NCBI GenBank assembly: GCA_946402065.1 | Contig: CAMIVR010000008.1 | Coordinates: forward strand, 1 to 64,000 | DNA from: an uncultured Brevibacillus sp. | Lineage (GTDB): Bacteria; Bacillota; Bacilli; Brevibacillales; Brevibacillaceae | Length of the DNA stretch: 64,000 nt | Direction of reading: 5' to 3' | Shown: piece by piece, positions 17,808-27,307 of the stretch | Numbering within the stretch: the stretch's first letter is position 1 | How the letters are laid out: every line of letters begins with the position of its first letter | Position numbers and translations under genes: made by a program | Notes under the pieces: generated by a model | What the model was told of the DNA's origin: nothing | Databases searched by the model: none | Seen by the model: only the letters and a program-made list of their open reading frames with translations

Positions 17808-18067
17808 AGGTGATCCCTCCTGTTAAATACTTGGCAACCTGATCGTCGCATCGTAAATGAGTTGCTGGTACGTTTGCTGTCAAACGTGTGAATTGCCTTC
17901 AAAAAGTATGTATGCATCGTAGCCTGGCGCATTCCGCCCCGGCCCACGATAAAACTTGATCAAGGCTTTTTACTTTCAAAAAAAATTTTGATCAGATGCG
18001 TCATCGACTACAAGTATACAACAAGCCCTCTGATTTCTCCATAACATGCCGTGCGCCGACTTTCAAA

Positions 18068-19624
18068 TCAGAGCGGAATGTTGCCATGCTTCTTGCCCGG
18101 ACGCTGTTCGCGCTTGTTTTTCAGCATGGCAAGGGATTGCTTCAGATGCTTCCGCGTCTCGCGCGGATCTATGACGTCATCGACCATTCCGTTTTCCGCT
18201 GCCACGTACGGATTGGCGAATTTTTCCCGGTACTCGGCAATTTTTGCTTGTCGGGTTGCCACCGGATTATCGCTCTGCTCAATTTCTTTGGCGAAAATGA
18301 TGTTTGCCGCTCCCTCGGGACCCATGACGGCGATCTCAGCGTTCGGCCAGGCGTAGACGACGTCGGCGCCGATCGCCTTGGAATTAAGCGCCACGTATGC
18401 ACCGCCATAGGCTTTGCGGGTAATGATTGAAATCTTCGGCACAGTCGCCTCGGAATAGGCGTACAAAATCTTTGCCCCGTGCCGGATAATCCCGCCGTGC
18501 TCCTGGTTAATCCCGGGGAAAAATCCGGTCACATCGACAAACGTAATCAGCGGGATATTGAATGCATCGCACGTGCGGATAAACCTTGCCAGCTTGTCGG
18601 ACGAGTCGATATCGAGCCCGCCTGCCATCACTTTTGGCTGGTTGGCGATCAATCCGACGCTTTGTCCATTGATTCTGCCATACCCTACGACGATATTGCG
18701 GGCAAAGTCGGGCTGGACTTCGAGAAAATCGTTGTGATCGACAATCAGTTCCAGCAGCTTCTTCACGTCATAGACCTTCGTTCCGGCCACCGGGACAGAC
18801 TCGATAATTTCCTCCAGCCAATCCCCGTCTTCTCCCTGATATGCCAAGGCAGGGGCTTCTTCCTTGTAGTTTTGCGGCAAAAAGCTGAGCAGCCGTCGCA
18901 CTTCACCGAGCACTTCCTCTTCAGTCGGCGCCGTAAAGTGGGCCACGCCGCTGATCGATGAGTGGACTTTGGCCCCGCCAAGGTTTTCACTCGTAATTTT
19001 TTCGCCGGTGACCGTCTCAATCACTTTCGGACCGGTAATAAACATCTGCGAGGTCTGCTCGACCATGAAGACGAAATCAGTAATCGCCGGGGAATAGACC
19101 GCTCCGCCCGCACATGGCCCGAGAATGACGGAAATTTGCGGAACGACGCCAGAGTAGATCGAGTTGCGATAGAAAATGTGGCCGTAGCCATCGAGCGAAA
19201 CGACGCCCTCCTGAATCCGCGCACCCCCCGAATCGTTTAACCCGATGACCGGTGCGCCGTTGTTCGCAGCCAAATCCATGATGTTGGCGATTTTCTTTGC
19301 ATGCATTTCGCCCAACGCTCCGCCAAACACGGTAAAATCCTGGGCAAAAACGTAGACAAGCCGTCCGTTGATCATTCCATAGCCGGTCACGACACCTTCG
19401 CCAGGGCCTTCCTGTTTGTCCATGCCGAAATTCGTCGCGCGGTGCTTGACGAACGGCTGGAGCTCAACAAAGGTGCCTTCATCCAGCAGGATGTCCAGGC
19501 GCTCTCGCGCAGTCAGCTTGCCCCGGTTGTGCTGTGCGGCGATTCGCTCGTCTCCCCCGCCCATTTCCACTTTGCGTTTCCGCTCGTACAGCTCATCTAT
19601 TTTTTCGTACATCTGATCGCTCAT
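18068..19624 (-). CDS. Acyl-CoA (propionyl-/methylmalonyl-CoA) carboxylase, carboxyltransferase subunit
   Basis: A 518-residue MmdA/PccB/YqjD-type carboxyltransferase with two crotonase-like halves. Signatures are RERLDILLDEGTFVE, NDSGGARIQEGVVSLDGYG, GPCAGGAVYSPAITDF, and in the second half DVTGFFPGINQEHGGIIRHG and KAYGGAYVALNSK. It either transfers carboxyl from biotin to propionyl-CoA or, in a decarboxylase, runs the other way. No biotin carboxylase or biotin-carrier gene is adjacent, so partners must be encoded elsewhere. Its ATG directly follows the stop of the epimerase-fusion gene, indicating co-transcription. Confidence 0.92.
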   Translation of the reverse strand: MSDQMYEKIDELYERKRKVEMGGGDERIAAQHNRGKLTARERLDILLDEGTFVELQPFVKHRATNFGMDKQEGPGEGVVTGYGMINGRLVYVFAQDFTVFGGALGEMHAKKIANIMDLAANNGAPVIGLNDSGGARIQEGVVSLDGYGHIFYRNSIYSGVVPQISVILGPCAGGAVYSPAITDFVFMVEQTSQMFITGPKVIETVTGEKITSENLGGAKVHSSISGVAHFTAPTEEEVLGEVRRLLSFLPQNYKEEAPALAYQGEDGDWLEEIIESVPVAGTKVYDVKKLLELIVDHNDFLEVQPDFARNIVVGYGRINGQSVGLIANQPKVMAGGLDIDSSDKLARFIRTCDAFNIPLITFVDVTGFFPGINQEHGGIIRHGAKILYAYSEATVPKISIITRKAYGGAYVALNSKAIGADVVYAWPNAEIAVMGPEGAANIIFAKEIEQSDNPVATRQAKIAEYREKFANPYVAAENGMVDDVIDPRETRKHLKQSLAMLKNKREQRPGKKHGNIPL

Positions 19625-20461
19625 TTATTGCTCCTCCTCGTTTTTCACGGGGTACTGGCACAACTCGTACAGAACGCCGCCAGACGCCTTTGGATGGATA
19701 AAGGCTACCTGTGCCTGATGCGCCCCCGGTTTCGGCTCCTCGTTGATCAAAGCCACGCCGTCCTCCTTCAGACGAGCCAACCGGGCATGAATGTCGTCGA
19801 CGTCAAACGCGATATGATGGATACCTTCGCCGCGCTTGGCAATGAACGTGGCGATCGGGCTTGTATCCGACAGTGGTTCCAATAGCTCGAGCCGCGTCTC
19901 GCCGACACCCAAAAAGGCGATGCGTACCTGTTCGCTCTCGACCTCTTCCCGTCCCAATAATGACAAACCCAACTTATCCGTGTAAAAAGGCAATGCAGTG
20001 TCTATGCTCTTGACAGCAATCCCGATGTGGGCAATTTTTCCAGGAGGCTCGGGAAAGCTCATCCGCTTTCCTTTGACATGCTTGCGAATAAAGTCGGCAC
20101 ATTCTTTTGACGGTGTGCCCGGCGTAAAGACTCTGGCAATTCCTTGCGATTCCAAAAAGGGAATGTCTTCCTGAGGAATGACCCCGCCGCCAACGACGAG
20201 GATATCGTCTGCCTTTTCCAGCCGCAGCAGTCGAACCACCTCCGGAAACAGCTCATTGTGCGCACCTGACAAGCAGGAGAGGCCAATGCAATCGACATCT
20301 TCCTGAATGGCCGCATTGACGATTTGTGCCGGCGTCTGCCGAAGCCCGGTGTAAACGACCTCCATCCCCTCGTCGCGAAGCGCCTGGGCAATTACCAATG
20401 CTCCGCGGTCATGTCCGTCCAGGCCAGGCTTTGCCACCAATACTCGAACTTTTTTCTCCAT
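19625..20461 (-). CDS. Cobalamin-binding mutase domain fused to methylmalonyl-CoA epimerase
   Basis: A 278-residue two-domain protein. Residues about 1-130 are a B12-binding domain of the methylmalonyl-CoA mutase small type: KPGLDGHDRGALVIAQAL carries the DxHxxG motif that places His under the corrin cobalt, followed by GLSCLSGAHNE and VVGGGVIPQEDI. Residues about 143-270 are a VOC/glyoxalase methylmalonyl-CoA epimerase (HIGIAVKSIDTALPFY; GIHHIAFDVDDI; LLYELC-type end) with metal ligands His, His and Glu. The mutase catalytic subunit is encoded next upstream. The fusion would hold the coenzyme site and the R/S epimerase on one chain. I see no frameshift. Confidence 0.9.
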   Translation of the reverse strand: MEKKVRVLVAKPGLDGHDRGALVIAQALRDEGMEVVYTGLRQTPAQIVNAAIQEDVDCIGLSCLSGAHNELFPEVVRLLRLEKADDILVVGGGVIPQEDIPFLESQGIARVFTPGTPSKECADFIRKHVKGKRMSFPEPPGKIAHIGIAVKSIDTALPFYTDKLGLSLLGREEVESEQVRIAFLGVGETRLELLEPLSDTSPIATFIAKRGEGIHHIAFDVDDIHARLARLKEDGVALINEEPKPGAHQAQVAFIHPKASGGVLYELCQYPVKNEEEQ

Positions 20462-20510
20462 CCGCTTTTCCCCCTCATTCGTTCGTATTCCTTACCAACA
20501 GTCCGCTTTT

Positions 20511-22163
20511 TTACACGGAGCGATATTCACCAAATACTTGTCTGAGAACGCCGCAAATCTCCCCGATGGTGGCATACGCCCGAACGCACGCGAGGATGAG
20601 CGGCATGAGATTTTCCGTGCCCTCTGCCCCTCGTTTCAATTGAGCGAGCGTTTGTTCGACGAGCTTGTTATCCCGTCTGGCCCGCAAATCATCCAGGCGT
20701 TCTGTTTGTTTTTTGCCTAATGACGGATCGACGCGCAGCAGCTCCGGCTGCGGCTCGTTCTCCAGGCGGAACGAGTTCATGCCGACGACTTTTTCTTCCC
20801 CGGACTCGATTCTCCGCTGTGTCTCATAGGCCATCTTGTGAATTTCACGCTGCATGTACCCCGCTTCAACAGCTGCCACTGCACCGCCCATCTGCTTGAT
20901 TTTGTCCATGTATTCCAATGCTTTTTGTTCGATTTGATTCGTCAGCTCCTCGACGTAATAGGAGCCCGCCAGCGGGTCGACCGTATCGGTAACGCCGCTC
21001 TCGTAGGCAATGATCTGCTGCGTGCGAAGCGCAATCCGCGCCGATTCTTCTGTCGGCAGGGCAAGCGCTTCGTCTCGTGAATTGGTGTGCAGGCTTTGTG
21101 TTCCGCCGAGAACCGCTGCCAGTGCTTGCAGCGTTACGCGGACGATGTTGTTGTCCGGCTGCTGGGCTGTCAACGTCGAACCGCCCGTCTGGGTATGGAC
21201 GCGGAATTGCCACGACTTCGGATTTTTGGCCTGATACGTTTCCCGCATGAGTCGCGCCCACATCCGCCGGGCAGCGCGAAACTTGGCGATTTCCTCAAAG
21301 AAGTTGTTATGTCCGTTAAAGAAAAAGGAGAGCTGCGGCGCAAATTGGTCAATCTCCAAGCCTGCGTCGAGAGCGGCATCGACATAGGCAAGGCCATCTG
21401 CCAGCGTGAACGCCACCTCCTGGACGGCTGTGGAGCCCGCTTCACGAATGTGGTAGCCGCTGATGCTGATCGTATTCCATTTGGGCACATGCTGCGCGCA
21501 GTAGGCAAAAATATCGGTGATCAGCCGCATCGACGGTTTTGGCGGAAATATGTACGTGCCTCTGGCGATGTATTCTTTCAGAATGTCGTTTTGAATCGTC
21601 CCTGACAACGCTTCTGACGGAACCCCCTGCTTCTCGCCAACGACAATGTACATGGCAAGCAGGACAGCCGCAGGTGCGTTAATCGTCATCGACGTGCTGA
21701 CGCGATCCAGGGGGATTTCATGGAGCAGCGTTTCCATATCTTCCAGCGAATCAATCGCTACGCCTACTTTGCCGACTTCGCCAGACGCCATCGGGTCGTC
21801 AGAGTCATAGCCGATCTGTGTCGGCAAATCGAACGCGACACTCAGGCCGGTCTGCCCCTGCTCGAGCAAATAGCGAAAGCGCTTGTTGGTCTCATCTGCC
21901 GAACCGAAGCCTGCATATTGCCGCATGGTCCAAAAACGGCCACGGTACATGGTCGGCTGAACGCCACGCGTGTACGGATACTCGCCTGGAAAGCCGATAT
22001 TTTCCATGTAAGCGCCATCAATCTCGGCTGGTACATAAAGCCGCTCCACTTCAATGTCGGAAGACGTGGTAAACCGCTCTTTTCGTTCCGGTGTTTTGGC
22101 CAATCTTTTCGTGACCTGCTGTTGCCACTCTTGGTATACTTGGGTAAAATCTTTATTGGACAC
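20511..22163 (-). CDS. Methylmalonyl-CoA mutase large (catalytic) subunit
   Basis: A 550-residue TIM-barrel acyl-CoA mutase that lacks its own B12 domain. The barrel signature [19 protein letters not shown] has Tyr where methylmalonyl-CoA mutases have it; isobutyryl-CoA mutases have Phe. [20 protein letters not shown], the [15 protein letters not shown] stretch and [20 protein letters not shown] follow. It needs the cobalamin domain encoded by the next gene to work. Together they would convert succinyl-CoA and (R)-methylmalonyl-CoA. The gap to the fusion gene is 49 bases. Confidence 0.92.
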   Translation of the reverse strand: MSNKDFTQVYQEWQQQVTKRLAKTPERKERFTTSSDIEVERLYVPAEIDGAYMENIGFPGEYPYTRGVQPTMYRGRFWTMRQYAGFGSADETNKRFRYLLEQGQTGLSVAFDLPTQIGYDSDDPMASGEVGKVGVAIDSLEDMETLLHEIPLDRVSTSMTINAPAAVLLAMYIVVGEKQGVPSEALSGTIQNDILKEYIARGTYIFPPKPSMRLITDIFAYCAQHVPKWNTISISGYHIREAGSTAVQEVAFTLADGLAYVDAALDAGLEIDQFAPQLSFFFNGHNNFFEEIAKFRAARRMWARLMRETYQAKNPKSWQFRVHTQTGGSTLTAQQPDNNIVRVTLQALAAVLGGTQSLHTNSRDEALALPTEESARIALRTQQIIAYESGVTDTVDPLAGSYYVEELTNQIEQKALEYMDKIKQMGGAVAAVEAGYMQREIHKMAYETQRRIESGEEKVVGMNSFRLENEPQPELLRVDPSLGKKQTERLDDLRARRDNKLVEQTLAQLKRGAEGTENLMPLILACVRAYATIGEICGVLRQVFGEYRSV

Positions 22164-22315
22164 GTGAACCCTCCCTCTCCATCATCGCGATGCCTAACCG
22201 ATTAAATAGGATCCCGTCTCAATTCTAGCATAGCTTTCCTTAAATTCAACGAATCAACACGGAATGGTATGTGATTCATTATATAATTCGGAGGTTACAC
22301 AAGGAGGATAACCGG

Positions 22316-22408
22316 ATGAGAAAACTAAATCGGTCGTTTGTTGCGAAGGTAGTGATCGTACTGCTTGTCCTGTCACTGATAATCCCAAGCCTGTACGTAT
22401 TTCGCTAA
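22316..22408 (+). CDS. 30-residue single-span membrane peptide, possibly Prli42-like
   Basis: The ORF MRKLNRSFVAKVVIVLLVLS (30 residues in all) follows a near-perfect AAGGAGG 8 bases before ATG, and ends before a strong bidirectional terminator. It has a basic N-terminus then one hydrophobic span. Prli42 stressosome-anchoring peptides of Bacilli have this design and length (about 30 residues), so Prli42 is possible. The sequence is too short for certainty. It is divergent from the mutase gene. Confidence 0.65.
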   Translation: MRKLNRSFVAKVVIVLLVLSLIIPSLYVFR

Positions 22409-22477
22409 ACCCGCCAAAAAACTGGCAGCTGGTCTGTCGCCTGTCTCGTTCATCAACGAAGCTTTTGCCCCGGCAGC

Positions 22478-22515
22478 AAAACAAAAACCCCTCGAGAAAA
22501 GGGGTTTTTGTTTTG
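22478..22515. terminator. Bidirectional intrinsic terminator
   Basis: ACAAAAACCCCT ctcgag-loop AGGGGTTTTTGT: a GC stem with A-run on one side and T-run on the other, placed between the converging 30-residue peptide gene and the stalk-domain gene. It can serve both. Confidence 0.85.
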
Positions 22516-22525
22516 TGCAGCTGCT

Positions 22526-24685
22526 CTATTTGGCCACGATGATGCTTGATGAGTTTGCATCCCATGTCAACTTGTATCCGAGTTGGTCGGTAACGAACTT
22601 GATCGGCAGCATCGGCATTCCGTTTTTGATCTGAACTGCCACTGGCAGCGTAGCATTCGTAGTGCCTGCTTTTGCCGCAGTGGAGCCAACCGTGAATTTC
22701 AACTGTTTCGTTCCGCTCGTAATCGACACCGATGTATTGTTCCATTGTGTTGTCAAGGCGAGAGCTTCTTTAAAAAATTGCGCCGGAACGAGCGTGTTGC
22801 CGTTGAGCGTATACGGCGCTGCGGAAAGCGGGTACGTCTTGCCGTTGACCACAAACGAAGCTGTGCCGACTTTAAGGCTGGCTGCACCCGCCGGAATTGC
22901 CGATGTCGGCGGGGTAGCTGCTGGCGGAGTCGGTGTTGTCGCAGGCAATTTCGCTCCGCCGATACTTACCGGACGACCAAACAGCATGTTCCTTTCAGCA
23001 GAAGTGTACACGCCAATGCTGTACACGTTTACGGCATTTGGTGTTGCCAGTCCGCCGCTCTCGGCGATCGAAATGTTCACCGGTGTTGCGGCCGGGATTG
23101 CTTGCGTCGGGTAAATGACCAGGTTTTGACCGCGGGCAGTGACGAAGCTCGGTTGAATTCCGTTTACTTTCACTGCTGCGACGTTCATGAACGTCGGCGA
23201 ACGGAAGCCTGCCGGCAAAATGATTTCAAAGTAATCCCGGTTTTGGATCAGCGCTGCGTTCAAGCCGACGATGTTGATATTCATTCCCGTCACAGTATTC
23301 AGGGTCGATTTGGTCAACGTCACTGTCGCCGTGCTGTTGTTCACCGTCGTACCAGGTGTCGCCGGAGGTATTGGCGTCGTCGGTGTGGTTGGCGGTACAA
23401 CTCCACCTACGCCAGTGATTGAGAATTTATTCGATTTGAAAGTTTTTCCGGCTACTTTTGCGGATAGTTGATAGTCAGAACCAGGTGTGGCCGGATTGGT
23501 CAAAAACGCATCATACGTAAAGTTCACCTTTACTGTGCTGCTCGTTTTAAAGTCGTAGCCAGTCTTCAGGTAGATGTGATTGTTATACGATGTGGCAACA
23601 CTGGCATTCGTACCGTTAATCGTGATGTCGGAGGCGCGCAGGATTCCCGGGATCATGTCGGCAGACGGGAATTCGACATCAATTGAATCGTTTGAATACA
23701 ATTTTTCTTTGCCGAGATCCAGTTCAAATTGGTAGCCGGAACGCGAACCTGCATTGGAATCTGTCAAGCTTACGTTAAAGCTGGAACCTGAGCTGGAAGA
23801 GGAAGACGAGCTACTTCCGGAGCCTTTTTTGATTTCGAATTTCTCCGATGTATACGTCGTGCTGTCATACCTCACTTTAAACGTGTATTTGGTTCCTTCA
23901 TCGCCTGGGTTGGTGACCCCCGAGTTTTTGTCAAATGTAATCTTTAATTTTTTGTCTCCGTCTGCTTTACTCGGAACCTTAATTTTGACTTCACTTTTGC
24001 CGGTAATACTGACATCTGCCGCTTCATAGCCGTTGACCAAGACATCCCGTGTGTCGAGGCTACGCGGGAGCATGTCATTGGTAGGGAACGTAACATAGAT
24101 GTATTCGTTTCTTTCCAGCTTGCTTTTGCTTTTTAACGATATGCTGCCCAATTCGTATTTGGAATCGTCCCCCGTGTATTTGCTGGATAAGGAGACGCTG
24201 AAGTCTTTGTTGCTTGACTTGCTGCCCCCGCTATCGGAAATGTCGATATAGCCGTAATCGGAGGATTCATTATCCGTCGATACAACGATCTTATACGAGT
24301 CTTCACTCTTCGGATTTGTGATACCGCTGCTGATCACGACTTCAACATCGTCACCCTTATCGAGGCTCTTCGACGTCTTGATGCTGATGGTTCTAGTGGT
24401 CACGTCAACACTGGAAGGCGTATCCCCATTTACTTCAACGTCGCTTTTTCTAATGCTTTTGTCAATCGAATAGCCAGAAGGGAATTTAATTTCGATGATG
24501 CCGCCTTTACTCAACTTTTTTTCCAACTCAAATGTAATCGTGTACTTGGAATCCGTATCCGTTTCGTCGTCATAAGCTTCTATATTGACGTTGGAAACCG
24601 CAAAAGCTTTCGGCACGGTCATGAAAGGCGTCGCTGCTAGAACAGCGGCCAGCGCAAACGGTACAATTTTTTTACTTTTCTTCAT
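22526..24685 (-). CDS. Exported protein with four Ig-like repeats and a C-terminal copper-amine-oxidase-N (stalk) domain
   Basis: A 719-residue secreted protein. The start is MKKSKKIVPFALAAVLA (ATG at 24685; the ORF-track start adds 48 unsupported residues). A signal peptide ends near KAFAVS. Four repeats of about 115-125 residues follow, each with an FPSxxxIP- or FPxxMLP-like strand, a VNG segment and a closing TNPxxxG or similar. Ser-rich and Pro/Thr-rich linkers separate them. The last 100 residues (VVNGKTYPLSAAPYTLNGNT ... LPIKFVTDQLGYKLTWD) match the Cu_amine_oxidN1/stalk domain common in surface proteins of Paenibacillaceae. It is probably a cell-surface or wall-associated protein; the ligand is unknown. 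Confidence 0.85.
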   Translation of the reverse strand: MKKSKKIVPFALAAVLAATPFMTVPKAFAVSNVNIEAYDDETDTDSKYTITFELEKKLSKGGIIEIKFPSGYSIDKSIRKSDVEVNGDTPSSVDVTTRTISIKTSKSLDKGDDVEVVISSGITNPKSEDSYKIVVSTDNESSDYGYIDISDSGGSKSSNKDFSVSLSSKYTGDDSKYELGSISLKSKSKLERNEYIYVTFPTNDMLPRSLDTRDVLVNGYEAADVSITGKSEVKIKVPSKADGDKKLKITFDKNSGVTNPGDEGTKYTFKVRYDSTTYTSEKFEIKKGSGSSSSSSSSSGSSFNVSLTDSNAGSRSGYQFELDLGKEKLYSNDSIDVEFPSADMIPGILRASDITINGTNASVATSYNNHIYLKTGYDFKTSSTVKVNFTYDAFLTNPATPGSDYQLSAKVAGKTFKSNKFSITGVGGVVPPTTPTTPIPPATPGTTVNNSTATVTLTKSTLNTVTGMNINIVGLNAALIQNRDYFEIILPAGFRSPTFMNVAAVKVNGIQPSFVTARGQNLVIYPTQAIPAATPVNISIAESGGLATPNAVNVYSIGVYTSAERNMLFGRPVSIGGAKLPATTPTPPAATPPTSAIPAGAASLKVGTASFVVNGKTYPLSAAPYTLNGNTLVPAQFFKEALALTTQWNNTSVSITSGTKQLKFTVGSTAAKAGTTNATLPVAVQIKNGMPMLPIKFVTDQLGYKLTWDANSSSIIVAK

Positions 24686-24876
24686 GTGAACCTCCTGATA
24701 CTTATGTACTTTGTTCTTGTTAATGGGTATTAGTTTACCATAAATAGCGAATTGAGGAAATCTTGCCGGCAAATCCCATGTATTCTGACATTTCCCCATA
24801 TCGTAAACAATCCCACTGCACCTCTCCATTAGATTAGACGTGCGAGCTCCGGTAAACGTTTCAGCAAAACAAAAAA

Positions 24877-24908
24877 AATACTAAGAATCTTATGCTATTC
24901 TTAGTATT
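24877..24908 (-). terminator. Intrinsic terminator of the bkd operon
   Basis: Arms AATACTAAGAAT and ATTCTTAGTATT form a 12-bp stem. On the minus strand it is followed by T8, and it lies 11 bases after the bkdB stop codon. Confidence 0.9.
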
Positions 24909-24918
24909 TATTCTTATT

Positions 24919-26292
24919 CTAGTAGATTTTCGTCTCGGAGCCAATACCTTCGATTTTTTGTTTGACACTTTGTAAAAAACGGCCGCAAATCAATCCGTCG
25001 AGCACGCGATGGTCGAGCGACATGCACAGGTTGGTCATCGACCGAATCGCGATCATGTCGTCAATCACCACGGGCCGCTTGACGATCGCCTCGACACTCA
25101 GGATCGCCGCTTGTGGCGCATTGATGATCGGTGCGGAGAGGACGGAGCCAAAGGAGCCGGTATTGTTGACGGTAAACGTGCCCCCCGTCATATCGTCTAC
25201 GGTCAGCTTGCCCGCCCGCGTACGCGCAGCAAGATCATCAATCGACTTGGCGATTCCGTAGATAGACTTCTGATCGGCATCTTTGATGACCGGAACGTAC
25301 AGGGCATCGTCTGTCGCCACGGCAATCGAGATGTTGATGTTTTTCTTGACGATAATGGAATCGCCCGCCCATGTCGAGTTAATGAGCGGATACTCTTTCA
25401 GCGCCTCGACGACGGCTTTGATAAAGAAAGGCAGATACGTCAGGTTTACACCTTCTTTTTGTTTAAATTCATCCTTGATCTGATTGCGGAAATTCACCAG
25501 GTTGGTTACGTCCAGCTCCACTGTCGTCCAGGCATGTGGTGCTTCGTGCTTGCTTTGCTGCATACGGCTGGCAATCGTTTTGCGAACGGAAGTGACTGGA
25601 ATGACTTGATCGCCCGGTGCAGCCTGGACACGATTGCCCGCTGCCGGCTTGCTCCCGGCAGGCAGAGTGACATCAGCCATTTGCGGTACAGCTGTCTGTG
25701 CAGGAGCAACGATACTACCTGATGGTTGCGGCTGCTCAGGCTGTCTAACCGGCGCTCCGCTCGCGATATACGCCTGCACATCCTTTCTGGTTATGCGGCC
25801 TTCCGCACCAGAACCATTCACCTGCGACAAATCGATGTTGTGCTGCTGAGCCAGCTGCATGACGGCTGGCGAGTAGCGCTGTTTTGGCCTGGCGACATCT
25901 GTCTGTGTCGAGACAGGAGCTTGGCTTTGGCTGACTGCCACGCTGACCGTCTGGCTCGCAGGTGAGCTCACTGCACTGACAGGCTGCTCGGTTCCAGCGA
26001 CTGCAGCGTGCGCTTGAGCAGCGGGTTGTGCCTCGGAGGGCTCAGCACCCGTGCCCGCTTCTTCGATATAGAGGATGAGCGTGCCGACATCGACTGTCTC
26101 GCCCTCCGGGATGAGAATTTCCGTCACACGACCGGATACGGTGGACGGCACCTCAGCATTTACTTTGTCTGTCGTCACTTCAGCCAGAGGATCGTATTTT
26201 GATACGGTATCCCCGACTTTCACCAGCCACTTGGAGATGGTTCCCTCGGTCACGCTCTCACCGAGTTGGGGCATGAGTACTTTCGTAGCCAT
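24919..26292 (-). CDS. bkdB: Branched-chain 2-oxo acid dehydrogenase E2 (dihydrolipoamide acyltransferase)
   Basis: A 457-residue E2 core. Residues about 1-76 form a lipoyl domain with the lipoylated Lys in EVTTDKVNAEVPS. A Gln/Ala/Ser-rich linker follows, then the E1/E3-binding domain (RYSPAVMQLAQQHNIDL ... GRITRKDVQAYI), a second linker, and the catalytic domain ending with SLDHRVLDGLICGRFL, which holds the HxxxDG active site. It transfers branched acyl groups to CoA. As last gene of bcd-lpdV-bkdAA-bkdAB-bkdB it is placed before the operon terminator. Confidence 0.95.
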   Translation of the reverse strand: MATKVLMPQLGESVTEGTISKWLVKVGDTVSKYDPLAEVTTDKVNAEVPSTVSGRVTEILIPEGETVDVGTLILYIEEAGTGAEPSEAQPAAQAHAAVAGTEQPVSAVSSPASQTVSVAVSQSQAPVSTQTDVARPKQRYSPAVMQLAQQHNIDLSQVNGSGAEGRITRKDVQAYIASGAPVRQPEQPQPSGSIVAPAQTAVPQMADVTLPAGSKPAAGNRVQAAPGDQVIPVTSVRKTIASRMQQSKHEAPHAWTTVELDVTNLVNFRNQIKDEFKQKEGVNLTYLPFFIKAVVEALKEYPLINSTWAGDSIIVKKNINISIAVATDDALYVPVIKDADQKSIYGIAKSIDDLAARTRAGKLTVDDMTGGTFTVNNTGSFGSVLSAPIINAPQAAILSVEAIVKRPVVIDDMIAIRSMTNLCMSLDHRVLDGLICGRFLQSVKQKIEGIGSETKIY

Positions 26293-26311
26293 TGTCTGTC
26301 CTCCTCAGATA

Positions 26312-27295
26312 TCAAAAGTTGGCCAATTCACGCATCGCTTCCAGCACTTTGTCCGGATTCAGCATGAAGAATTTTTCCAGCGGCGGGCTGTACGGCATCG
26401 CCGGAACATCCGGGCCGCACAAGCGTTTGATCGGCGCATCCAGATCAAACAGGCAATTCTCCGCAATAATCGCCGCTACTTCTCCGGCAACGCCGCCTTC
26501 TTTGTTATCCTCGTGGATGATCAGGACTTTGCCCGTTTTCGCAGCTGCTTCGATAATCGACGCTTTGTCCAGCGGGTAGAGCGTACGCAGGTCGAGGATG
26601 TGGGCGCTGATCCCTTCCTGAGCCAATTTTTCTGCCGCCTGCAACGCGAAGTGAAGGGTCATGCCGTAGGAAATCACGGTAATATCCGTACCCTCGCGCT
26701 TCACTTCGGCCTTGCCGATCGGCACTGTATAATCTGTTTCCGGCACTTCTCCTTTAATCAGGCGGTAGCAGCGCTTGTGCTCAAAAAAGAGCACCGGGTC
26801 ATTGTCGCGGATGGCTGCTTTCAACAAGCCTTTGGCATCGTAAGGCGTAGACGGTGCGACAACCTTCAACCCGGGCACGCTCGTAAACATCGCCTCTACA
26901 GATTGCGAGTGGTAGAGCGCGCCGTGTACACCGCCGCCAAATGGAGCCCGGATCGTAATCGGACAATTCCAGTCATTGTTGGAACGGTAGCGCATTTTCG
27001 CTGCTTCGCTGACGATCTGGTTGACTGCCGGCATAATGAAATCGGCGAACTGCATTTCCGCGATCGGACGCATTCCATACGCCGCTGCCCCGATGGCGAC
27101 ACCGGCAATAGCCGATTCAGCGAGCGGTGCGTCAATTACCCGTTCTTCGCCAAATTCATCAATCAAGCCGACTGTGGCGCGAAATACGCCGCCGCGCACG
27201 CCGACATCCTCGCCAAGAATAAACACATTGGGATCGCGACGCATCTCTTCGCGCATCGCTAACGTAATTGCATCGATAAACGACATAACAGCCAT
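26312..27295 (-). CDS. bkdAB: Branched-chain 2-oxo acid dehydrogenase E1 beta subunit
   Basis: A 327-residue transketolase-fold beta subunit that pairs with BkdAA to decarboxylate branched keto acids using thiamine diphosphate. Typical strings are FILGEDVGVRGGVFRATVGL, DAPLAESAIAGVAIGAAAYG, RAPFGGGVHGALYHSQSVEA and the C-terminal LRTLYPLDKASIIEAA. It lies 12 bases after bkdAA and 19 bases before bkdB. Gene context distinguishes it from the pyruvate dehydrogenase beta subunit. Confidence 0.95.
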   Translation of the reverse strand: MAVMSFIDAITLAMREEMRRDPNVFILGEDVGVRGGVFRATVGLIDEFGEERVIDAPLAESAIAGVAIGAAAYGMRPIAEMQFADFIMPAVNQIVSEAAKMRYRSNNDWNCPITIRAPFGGGVHGALYHSQSVEAMFTSVPGLKVVAPSTPYDAKGLLKAAIRDNDPVLFFEHKRCYRLIKGEVPETDYTVPIGKAEVKREGTDITVISYGMTLHFALQAAEKLAQEGISAHILDLRTLYPLDKASIIEAAAKTGKVLIIHEDNKEGGVAGEVAAIIAENCLFDLDAPIKRLCGPDVPAMPYSPPLEKFFMLNPDKVLEAMRELANF

Positions 27296-27307
27296 TCGCT
27301 TTACCCC

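Noticed and set aside
26075-27262. 395-aa plus-strand ORF
   Set aside because: Antisense to bkdB/bkdAB, which are certain genes.
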